Origin: Oscillibacter sp. 1-3
GTDB lineage: Bacteria; Bacillota; Clostridia; Oscillospirales; Oscillospiraceae
Direction: 5' to 3'
Assembly: GCF_000403435.2 (NCBI RefSeq)
Contig: NZ_KE159707.1
Location: 669,607 to 733,606, forward strand
Length of the DNA: 64,000 nt
Below are positions 15,952-22,670 of the stretch, piece after piece. Made by a program: the position numbers and the translations under genes. The notes below the pieces were generated by a model, which saw nothing but the letters and a program-made list of their open reading frames with translations, was not told the DNA's origin and ran no database searches. Within the stretch, counting starts at the first letter, position 1. Each line of letters begins with the position of its first letter.

Positions 15952-18015
15952 TCACTCCACGCCCCGCCTGCAGAGGCCCCGGGTAAACTCGCCCTTGGGG
16001 GCCTCTCCGCTGAGATAGGCGCGAAAGACCCGGACGCACTCCCCGGGACTCTCCGTGGTGAAGCGCAGCCGGGCGTAGCGCAGCCCCAGCCGCCGCCACT
16101 CCGGCAGGTCCGCCAGCCAGAGGGGGCGGTCGTTCTGGACCTCCGTCCGGCAGCCGTAGGCGGGCAGCAGGGGGAAGGCGGCCCCGGTGCGGTCCCGGAG
16201 GACGTTGGGCCGGCTGCAGCGGCAGGAGCCGCTGTTTTCGATCAGGCAGTTCTCCGTAATCATCAGGGGCAGGCGCCCGTAGACAATGGCCTCCGCCGGC
16301 AGGAGCTTTCGCATGTCCCGGATCTGGGAGAAGCGCAGCTCGAAGGAGACGCAGGCGGAGCGCAGATCCTTTTTCCGCAGGTACTCCAGGGCGCGGCTGT
16401 TGAATACGTTTAGTCCAAAATCACCGTAAATATACAGTCCGGAATCACGCAGGAGGGGGAGATGTCCAATATTGCCCGCCAGAGCCCCGGCAGCGCCCAG
16501 GGACTTGGCGTGATCCAGCCAGGCTTTCAGCTGAGGCTCGTCCCGGTCCCGCCACACCCGGGGCAGAATGGCGCACCACTCCGCATCCCCCTGCGGCAGG
16601 GCGGAGAGAGAGGCCAGCGCCTCCAGCGGCACATAGACGCGGGCGGGGTGAAGGGAGAGCAGTTCGCCGGTCAGCTGGGCGGCGTCTGTGACGGAGAGCG
16701 TGAATTGGGGAACGTCCCCGGAGCAGTCGGTCTCCGGCAGGGGCGGCGGGGGGAGGCGCTCCCAGCGGGCGGGCGGCGCGGCCCGGGCGGCGGAGAGGGC
16801 GTCCAGAGCGTCCCGCCGCAGCGCGTTGACGGCGGCGGCGGAGAGGTACAGCCCTGGGTCCACCCAAGAGTCCTCGTCCATGACGCAGAGGTAGGGCGTG
16901 CCGCCGGTCTTCTCCAGCCGGGCGGTCAGGTCCTCCAGGGTCAGGGGACGGTTTCCGGCGGGCTGCGGCACGGGGCCGGTAACGGTGACATCGTTCCCAA
17001 AGCCGTCGTCCAGCGTCAAAGAGCAGGGGACCCCCGCCCTGACCAGCGCGGTGAAGACCACGGGGATGCGGCGGTCGACTTTGGGAAGGTCGGGCGCCGC
17101 CGGGGGAGCGGCGTCCTCCGGGCGGAAGCCGAAGAGATCGGGGCCCCTCCGGCCCCGCCAGTAGCCGTCGGTGAAGCCGGAGCGGGAGAAGGCCCGCTCC
17201 AGAATGTCCCGCTCCTCCGCCGTGGGTTTCCGGTTTTCCTCCAGCAGACGGGCGTAGACGTTGGTGACGGCGGCCACGTACTCCGGCCGCTTCATCCGCC
17301 CCTCCAGCTTGACGCAGCTGACGCCCATGGCCGCCATCTCCCCCAGGCTTCCGGCAAGACAGTTGTCCTTCAGGCTCAGGGGACGGCGGTCCCCCGCCGC
17401 CTCGTTGACCCCGTAGGGCAGGCGGCAGGGCTGGGCGCAGCGGCCCCGGTTGCCGGAGCGGCCGCCGATCAGCGCGCTCATGGCGCACTGGCCGGAGTAG
17501 CACATGCACAGGGCCCCGTGGGCGAAGACCTCGATCTCGGCGGGGCAGTTTTGGATGATGGCCGCCGTGTCCTCCGCCGAGCACTCCCGGGCGATGACCA
17601 CCCGCTCGCAGCCGTCCGCCGCGGCCTCCCGGGCGCCGCCGGAGGTAAAGATGCTCATCTGGGTGCTGGCGTGAAGGGGCAGATCCGGCAGAGTCTGGCG
17701 CAGCAGATCCAGAAGGCCCCAGTCCTGGACCAGCACCGCGTCCGCCCCCAGGCGGGAGGCGGTTCGGGCGGCCTCCAGCGCGGCGGGAAGCTCCCGGTCG
17801 GACAAGAGGATGTTCAATGTGAGGAAGACCCGCACGCCCCGGACGCGACAATAGGCCAGGGCCTCCGCGAACTCCTCGTCAGAGAAGTTCCTGGCGCCCC
17901 GGCGGGCGTTAAAACTGCCCCAGCCCAGGTACACGGCGTCCGCGCCGTTTTCCGCGGCGGCCCGCAGGGCCTCCGGAGAACCGGCGGGGGCCAGCAGTTC
18001 CGGCCTGCGCATCAC
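15952..18015 (-). CDS. U32-family protein (RlhA/YdcP-like)
   Basis: The 687-residue protein starts RRPELLAPAGSPEALRAAAENGADAVY, the U32 N-terminal signature, and carries the U32 Cys cluster (AHGALCMCYSGQCAMSALIGGRSGNRGRCAQPCRLPY, about residues 165-201, given here in two halves: FAHGALCMCYSGQC and GRCAQPCRLPY). U32 members hydroxylate 23S rRNA or tRNA bases, or were described as collagenases; a DUF3656-like and a second barrel-like region follow. Its ATG overlaps the zapA stop by four bases, so the two are coupled, a pairing common in Oscillospiraceae. The precise substrate is not determinable. Confidence 0.88.
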   Translation of the reverse strand: MMRRPELLAPAGSPEALRAAAENGADAVYLGWGSFNARRGARNFSDEEFAEALAYCRVRGVRVFLTLNILLSDRELPAALEAARTASRLGADAVLVQDWGLLDLLRQTLPDLPLHASTQMSIFTSGGAREAAADGCERVVIARECSAEDTAAIIQNCPAEIEVFAHGALCMCYSGQCAMSALIGGRSGNRGRCAQPCRLPYGVNEAAGDRRPLSLKDNCLAGSLGEMAAMGVSCVKLEGRMKRPEYVAAVTNVYARLLEENRKPTAEERDILERAFSRSGFTDGYWRGRRGPDLFGFRPEDAAPPAAPDLPKVDRRIPVVFTALVRAGVPCSLTLDDGFGNDVTVTGPVPQPAGNRPLTLEDLTARLEKTGGTPYLCVMDEDSWVDPGLYLSAAAVNALRRDALDALSAARAAPPARWERLPPPPLPETDCSGDVPQFTLSVTDAAQLTGELLSLHPARVYVPLEALASLSALPQGDAEWCAILPRVWRDRDEPQLKAWLDHAKSLGAAGALAGNIGHLPLLRDSGLYIYGDFGLNVFNSRALEYLRKKDLRSACVSFELRFSQIRDMRKLLPAEAIVYGRLPLMITENCLIENSGSCRCSRPNVLRDRTGAAFPLLPAYGCRTEVQNDRPLWLADLPEWRRLGLRYARLRFTTESPGECVRVFRAYLSGEAPKGEFTRGLCRRGVE

Positions 18016-18341
18016 CGGCTCTGCCGCTCCAGCTTCTGCTGGAGGCGGAAGACCTCTCGCTTCAGCTCGCTGACCTCGGACTGGGCCTGGGCGGCCTCGT
18101 CCGCATAGCCCTTGATCTGGCCCCGCAGCTGCTCCGCGGTCTCCTGGGACTTCATCAGCTCGTCGGCGATGTTGACGGCGGTGAGCACGGCGGCGTTGAC
18201 CCGGCCCACCTTGGCGGCGTCCATGGTCTCACGCATCTTTCCGTCTACATAGGAGCCCACCCGCTGGATGTAGGAGGGGGATTCCTCCGCCACAAGGGTA
18301 TAATCATCGCCGCAGATATTTACGACCACCCGGTTTGCCAT
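18012..18341 (-). CDS. zapA: ZapA cell-division protein
   Basis: Small FtsZ-ring bundling protein. ATG 18341 (MANRVVVNICGDDYTLVAEE) has GGAGG 8 bases upstream, giving 109 residues: a globular head (about 1-50, with SYIQRVGSYVDGKMRE) and a C-terminal coiled coil (about 70-109). The open frame extends 8 codons upstream without a ribosome site. It is the first gene of a zapA-U32 pair transcribed from a promoter at about 18400. Confidence 0.9.
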   Translation of the reverse strand: MANRVVVNICGDDYTLVAEESPSYIQRVGSYVDGKMRETMDAAKVGRVNAAVLTAVNIADELMKSQETAEQLRGQIKGYADEAAQAQSEVSELKREVFRLQQKLERQSR

Positions 18342-18399
18342 GAGACATTCCTCCTCTTTCTTCACACATGGAGCGGGTCATGTCAATTTTACAGCGTAC

Positions 18400-18428
18400 A
18401 GTATAGCACATGAGCTGGCCTTATGCCA
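18400..18428 (-). promoter_or_regulatory. Candidate promoter for zapA
   Basis: On the minus strand TATACT (18400-18405) is preceded by TGC (extended -10), with TGGCAT 17 bp upstream. It faces away from the giant palindrome. Confidence 0.5.
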
Positions 18429-18533
18429 GAAAAAATGGTGATTTTTCCAAAAAATTCACAAAAATTCCGGGAGGAGTCGCGCCATGGGGGCGGTACGGGG
18501 GGTATACCGCACTTCGGGCGGGGGAGGTTTTTT

Positions 18534-18675
18534 CTCGCCCTGACGGGCGGGGTGGATTTCAGCCATGATGATGGCTGGGCAATGCACCCCCCATTTTCTC
18601 TTTTTCTGCGCGCAGAAAAAGAGAAAACGGGCCGTGCACGGTCCAAAAGAGAAAAAGACGCTGGGGCGGAATTTG
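18534..18675 (+). repeat. Left 142-bp arm of the giant palindrome
   Basis: Begins CTCGCCCTGACGGGCGG and ends GGCGGAATTTG. It contains a CAGCCAT/ATGGCTG hairpin, a 34-bp perfect palindrome (18594-18627) built from TTTTCTCTTTTTC and its complement around GCGCGC, and a GGCCGTGCACGG palindrome. Letter-by-letter comparison with the right arm shows no mismatch. Confidence 0.88.
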
Positions 18676-19130
18676 GCCGCGAGGGCCAAATTCGCCCAAG
18701 ATACGGGGGCTGGCCTGAATCGGTGCTTTCGTAAATTGCCGGTCTTCTGCCGGCTGCGTCTAACTCTGTACCGTCCTTTGGCGCTCCGCCGCAGTCGGTA
18801 CTTTCTACGAGGTTGTTTTGCTTCTTTGACGCAAGGCTCCTAGCTTCTCTTCCCGCGCTTCGCGCCTGGCCTGTCCCGTTTGGACAGATCTCCTTCTACC
18901 GTCGGTAGACGAACTCTCTTCCCCGCACGTGCCCGACCAGGCGCGAAGCGCAGGAAGAGGCGCTGGAGGCCTTGCGTCTACGCACCAAAACAACCCCGTT
19001 GGCAGATGCAAATGCGGGGGAGCGCCCCCGCAAGGTACGCTGTCAAGCGCACCCGGCAGAAGACCGGCAAGATTTATGGGCACTAGTTCAGGCCAGCCCC
19101 CGTAATTTGGGTGAATTTGACCCCTGCGGT

Positions 19131-19272
19131 CAAATTCCGCCCCAGCGTCTTTTTCTCTTTTGGACCGTGCACGGCCCGTTTTCTCTTTTTCTGCGCGCAG
19201 AAAAAGAGAAAATGGGGGGTGCATTGCCCAGCCATCATCATGGCTGAAATCCACCCCGCCCGTCAGGGCGAG
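19131..19272 (-). repeat. Right 142-bp arm of the giant palindrome
   Basis: Exact reverse complement of 18534-18675, ending GTCAGGGCGAG. It is followed by three GC-rich hairpin modules (19279-19345) of the dispersed family. Confidence 0.88.
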
Positions 19273-19469
19273 TAAAACCCACTCCCGCCCGAAGGGCGGT
19301 CTCCCCCGTCCCCGGCCCGAGGCCGGATTTCCCCGTCCCGCGCCCGAGGCGCGAAATCCTCCTTCCCTGCGGGGACCCCCGAGAGAAAACCCCCGGTCAG
19401 GGCTTGCCCTTCCAGGAAATTTCGTGTAGAATAGGAGGACAAAAACCGCGCAGAGGGGAGGGACAGGCC

Positions 19470-20351
19470 ATGTCCAGCGTATTGGTGGAGACCGGAGACG
19501 AGGGCGTCACCCTCACCGGCCAGGCGGTCAGGCGGCTGCTGGACCGGGGCGACGGAGACGCGGCCCTGCTCTACCTGGCCCTCCTGCGCCGCCGGGGCGC
19601 CGTTCCGCCCCGGTCCCTGGCGGGGGAGCTGCGGTGGGACAGGTCCCGCATTGAGGCGGCGGAGGACGTGCTGCGCCAGCTGGGCTTCATCGCCCAGGCG
19701 GACCCGCCCCCGGAGCCGGCGGAGGAAAAGCCGGCCTACCGGCAGACGGACATCGCCGACCGGCTGGAGGGCAGCGCCGAGTTCCGCAGCCTCACCGCCG
19801 AGGTGGAGCGGAAGCTGGGCAAGAAGCTCACCGCCCCGGACGTGGGGGTCCTGCTGGGGCTGAACGACTACCTGGGGCTGCCCGCCGACGTGATCTACCT
19901 GCTGGTGTGCCACTGCGCGGAGCGGGTGCAGCGGCGGTACGGCCCGGGCCGCCGCCCCGGGATGAAGCAGATCGAGCGGGAGGGCTACGCCTGGGCCCGG
20001 ATGGGCATTGACAGCCAGGGAGCGGCGGCGGAGTACCTGAAAAACTACGCCCGGCGGCAGGAGCGCGTGCCGCAGTACATGCGGGTCCTGGGCCTGGGGG
20101 AGCGGATGCCGGCGGCGTCGGAGGAGAAGTACCTCACCGCCTGGCAGGAGATGGGCTTCCCGCCGGAGACGGTGGCCCTGGCCTACGACAAGACGGTGCT
20201 CAAGTGCCACGAATTGAAGTGGCCCTACTTAAACGGCATTTTGAAGCGGTGGCACGAGGCGGGTCTCCACACCCCGGAGGAGGTGGAGGCAGGCGACGGC
20301 GGCAGGAAGCCGAAGACCACCGGCGGACGGGGGGCCTGGGAGTACGTCTGA
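19470..20351 (+). CDS. DnaD-domain replication-initiation-like protein
   Basis: The 293-residue protein has an N-terminal winged-helix-like segment (about 15-75, YLALLRRRGAVPPRSLAGEL ... VLRQLGFI) and a C-terminal DnaD/DnaB_2 domain ending in YLNGILKRWHEAGLHTPEEV, the family's YxxxILxxWxxxGxxT signature. ATG 19470 is chosen because GGGGAGGG lies about 9 bases upstream; the 22 earlier codons overlap the repeat region. It precedes an AAA+ helicase-loader-like gene by 35 bases, so together they probably load the replicative helicase, as DnaB/DnaD with DnaI do in Bacillus. Such pairs also occur in prophages, but no phage genes are near. Confidence 0.85.
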   Translation: MSSVLVETGDEGVTLTGQAVRRLLDRGDGDAALLYLALLRRRGAVPPRSLAGELRWDRSRIEAAEDVLRQLGFIAQADPPPEPAEEKPAYRQTDIADRLEGSAEFRSLTAEVERKLGKKLTAPDVGVLLGLNDYLGLPADVIYLLVCHCAERVQRRYGPGRRPGMKQIEREGYAWARMGIDSQGAAAEYLKNYARRQERVPQYMRVLGLGERMPAASEEKYLTAWQEMGFPPETVALAYDKTVLKCHELKWPYLNGILKRWHEAGLHTPEEVEAGDGGRKPKTTGGRGAWEYV

Positions 20352-20386
20352 GCGGCGGGGCGGAGGCCGGATGAAGGAGAGAAGAG

Positions 20387-21388
20387 ATGGCTTACGACGG
20401 AAAAGTAATGCGCCGGGCCCTCCAGGCGTTTGAGGAGGACCGGCGGACGCGGGAGGCGCGGGAGGCGCGGCGGCGGGAGGACATCTTCCGGCAGGCCCCC
20501 CGGCTGCGGGAGATCGAGCGGGAGCTGCGCACCGCCATGGGGCGGCTGGTCACCGTCACCTTCCGCCGGGGAACGGACCCGGCGGAGGAGGTGGCGCGGC
20601 TGCGGGTGGAGAACCTGCGCCTCCAGCGGGAGCGGCGGGACCTGCTGGAGCGGCTGGGTCTGCCGGAGGACTGCCTGGAGGAGAGGCCCGCCTGTCCCCT
20701 GTGCGGCGACACGGGCTATCGGGACGGCGGCGTGTGCCGGTGCCTGCGGGGCTACTACGCCCGGGAGCAGCAGAGGGAGCTGAGCCGGATGCTGGACCTG
20801 GGAGGGCAGAGCTTTGACACCTTCTCCCTGGAGTGGTACTCCGACCGGGTTGAGCCGGGGGAGCGGAGGTCCGCCCGGAGCCACATGGAGGAGCGGGTGT
20901 ACAACAGCTGCGCGGAGTTCGCCCACCGGTTTGGCCGCCGGTTTGAGAACCTGCTGTTTTTCGGCGCGCCGGGGCTGGGAAAGACCCACCTCTCCGCCGC
21001 CATCGCCCGGGAGGTGAGCGGGGCCGGGTGGTCCGTGGTGTACGACACGGCGGGGCACGTGTTCCGGGTGTTTGAGGACGAGAAATTCAGCCGGGAGGAG
21101 GCCGGGGAGGACGTGGAGCGGGTGCTCCGGTGCGACCTGCTGATTTTGGACGATCTGGGGACGGAGCTGACCACGGCCTTTGTGCAGAGCGCGCTGTATG
21201 AGATCGTCAACACGCGGCTGGTGGAGCGGCGGTCCACGATTCTCAGCACGAATTTGATGCCAAACGAGCTGGGGCGGCGGTACTCGCCCCAGATTGCCTC
21301 GCGGATCGAGGGGGAGTACCAGCTGCTGCCCTTTGTGGGGGAGGATATTCGGAGATTGAAGAGGGAGCGGCAGGGACCGCTGTTTTGA
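20387..21388 (+). CDS. DnaC/DnaI-like helicase-loader ATPase
   Basis: AAA+ ATPase expected to load the replicative DNA helicase. The 333 residues have a coiled N-terminal region (about 1-100), a zinc site CPLCGDTGYRDGGVCRC (about 105-121) as in DnaI, Walker A GAPGLGKTHLSAA (about 191), Walker B LLILDDLG (about 250) and the sensor region TILSTNLMPNEL. ATG 20387 follows AAGGAGAGAAG. It is followed by a hairpin at 21399. It is more likely the chromosomal DnaI equivalent than a phage protein, because of its zinc domain and setting. Confidence 0.9.
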   Translation: MAYDGKVMRRALQAFEEDRRTREAREARRREDIFRQAPRLREIERELRTAMGRLVTVTFRRGTDPAEEVARLRVENLRLQRERRDLLERLGLPEDCLEERPACPLCGDTGYRDGGVCRCLRGYYAREQQRELSRMLDLGGQSFDTFSLEWYSDRVEPGERRSARSHMEERVYNSCAEFAHRFGRRFENLLFFGAPGLGKTHLSAAIAREVSGAGWSVVYDTAGHVFRVFEDEKFSREEAGEDVERVLRCDLLILDDLGTELTTAFVQSALYEIVNTRLVERRSTILSTNLMPNELGRRYSPQIASRIEGEYQLLPFVGEDIRRLKRERQGPLF

Positions 21389-21398
21389 GGCGGAGGAG

Positions 21399-21422
21399 GC
21401 ACGGACGCATTTGCGTCCGTGC
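21399..21422 (+). terminator. Hairpin after the helicase-loader gene
   Basis: GCACGGACGCATTTGCGTCCGTGC is given as GCACGGACGC / GCGTCCGTGC with a short loop; a weak T-rich stretch (TGCTTTTGC) follows. Confidence 0.6.
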
Positions 21423-21439
21423 TGGCTGCTTTTGCACAG

Positions 21440-21620
21440 GATTTTTGTGAATGGGACAAATCTGCTCCGCTTTTTCGGGAAAGAATAGAACAATCCGCCC
21501 GGGGCGATCAGGCCGAAGTCCACGCTGGCGGATTGGGGGATTGGCGGCCGAGATGGTCACGGTCTCGCCGGCATCCAGGAAAAGGTTTGATTGAGCAGTG
21601 CGCAGCCCCGTCTCGCTTTG
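21440..21620 (-). pseudogene. Remnant of an exported-protein gene
   Basis: On the minus strand LDAGETVTISAANP and, one frame away, SASVDFGLIAPGGLFYSF can be read in succession. This pattern (xLxAGETVTIxxxxxPxSASVDFGLIAPDGLFYxx) is a recurring C-terminal block of small exported clostridial proteins. A frameshift separates the halves, and neither has a start or a complete domain. The surrounding 21.43-21.95 kb is more AT-rich than its neighbours. A further 42-codon open stretch (21770-21905, minus) ends in NMINGLLLEFSK. This reads as decayed coding DNA, not a live gene. Confidence 0.4.
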
Positions 21621-21961
21621 CCTGCTCTATGGGGCGAAGGTTCTGGAAAAAGTTATCCCTTTTCAGATTGATGCTGCCGAAAGTCTCTTTGTCAAACCGC
21701 TCGTCAAAACAGCCCAAGCGGGCAGTTACCTGTTGATGGATGACTGCCCGGTAAACGGGAAGTTATCATTTAGAAAATTCCAATAATAAACCGTTGATCA
21801 TATTATTGTATACGGAACTCCCATTCAGGATAGTTCCAAATGCATCAACCCAGAGCGGTGTATAGCCACATCTGCTTGCGCTTTTGCGGAAAACTTGTTA
21901 TACTATGAACCATCTCCCTGTGAGAGGGACAAAATAAAAACAGAAGAAAGACTACGTTTGT

Positions 21962-22558
21962 ATGAAAATGATTTTTTTAGTGGACGGCGACAACAACATC
22001 GGCACAGGTCTGAAGGGCATCGAAATGCTCTCCGAGCAGGACACGGTTCTGGTCTTCTACCAGAAGGAGGGGCTGGCGCTCAGCAAGATTCAGAAGCTGT
22101 GCGCCGGGACCTCCGCGGACGTGCAGTACATCGAGAGCGTCCGGGGCGGCAGGAACTCCATTGACTTTCAGATCATCACAGAGCTGGGAGTGCTGGTGGG
22201 CCGGCGGGAGGCGGACTACGCCTATGTCATCAGCCAGGACAAGGGCTACGCCGCCTCCATCGACGCCCTGCGGGCCCGGTACGCCGACGCCTTCCAGGAG
22301 GTGGACCTGCGGCCCTCCATTGAGGACTGCCTCCACCTGCCCTTTATTTTGAAGGCCGCAAACCGCCAGGACCTGCGCAACGCCCTGGCCAGGGAGTGCG
22401 GCGAGGCCCAGGGCAGCGCCCTGTACAGCCACCTCAAGCAGATTTTTCAGGGCTCGGAGGAGTCCGCCGAGGCGGAAAAGCCCGCCAAGGTCACCCGCCC
22501 CCGCCGGGGCGGACGGCGGAAAAAGGCCGAGGGAGGACAGCAGATCCCCGTGGAATAA
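21962..22558 (+). CDS. PIN/NYN-like nuclease-fold protein
   Basis: The 198-residue protein starts MKMIFLVDGDNNIGTGLKGIE, with the acidic FLVDGDNN motif typical of PIN/NYN ribonuclease folds. It continues with a second acidic site (NSIDFQIITELGVLVGRREADYAYVIS, Asp about 64 and 83) and SQDKGYAASIDAL (about 90). The C-terminal 40 residues are a Lys/Arg/Glu tail. ATG 21962 lies after a long AT-rich leader; ATG 21968 is an alternative. No antitoxin gene adjoins it, so a toxin role is not indicated; RNA processing is possible. Confidence 0.75.
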   Translation: MKMIFLVDGDNNIGTGLKGIEMLSEQDTVLVFYQKEGLALSKIQKLCAGTSADVQYIESVRGGRNSIDFQIITELGVLVGRREADYAYVISQDKGYAASIDALRARYADAFQEVDLRPSIEDCLHLPFILKAANRQDLRNALARECGEAQGSALYSHLKQIFQGSEESAEAEKPAKVTRPRRGGRRKKAEGGQQIPVE

Positions 22559-22560
22559 AA

Positions 22561-22592
22561 GCGTGCGCCCCGGAGAATTCCGGGGCGCACGC
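22561..22592 (-). terminator. Convergent terminator between the PIN-like gene and ileS
   Basis: Perfect 14-bp stem (GCGTGCGCCCCGGA and its complement) with a four-base loop. On the minus strand it is followed by CTTTTATT, so it best ends the ileS transcript; it may also stop plus-strand readthrough. Confidence 0.8.
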
Positions 22593-22670
22593 TGCCGTAT
22601 TCACAGATATTGAGCGCCGTCTGGGCGGGCCAAATTTCTTTAAGGCCCCTCTTTTTCGGAGGAGCGCGGC

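Larger units (their letters stand above)
18491..19345. repeat. Giant imperfect palindromic element, no coding capacity
   Basis: This 850-bp gap between zapA and the DnaD-like gene is an inverted repeat centred on CTACCG-T-CGGTAG (centre 18902). The outer arms include 142 bp that are identical in inverse orientation (18534-18675 and 19131-19272); inner parts pair with interruptions down to the centre. Each arm contains nested perfect palindromes, and the outermost parts carry the GC-rich hairpin modules CCGCCCGAAGGGCGG and CCCGCGCCCGAGGCGCG. Open frames across it are by-products of the symmetry. No transposase or terminal target duplication was recognised. Related modules occur at 27139, 46921 and 60701. 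Confidence 0.85.

Noticed and set aside
18805-19254. Open frames of 60-149 codons within the giant palindrome
   Set aside because: The same MDFSHDDGWAMHPP-type translation appears on both arms because the DNA is symmetrical; no ribosome site or domain, and copies of the repeat give the same frames elsewhere.
21430-21960. DnaA-box cluster or oriC in the AT-rich gap
   Set aside because: No TTATNCACA-type box was found; the fragment GTTATCCCT at about 21653 is not a match, and the DNA is better explained as decayed coding sequence.
21962-22558. Toxin-antitoxin system with the PIN-like protein as toxin
   Set aside because: No small upstream or downstream antitoxin gene; the protein is larger than VapC toxins and has a basic tail.
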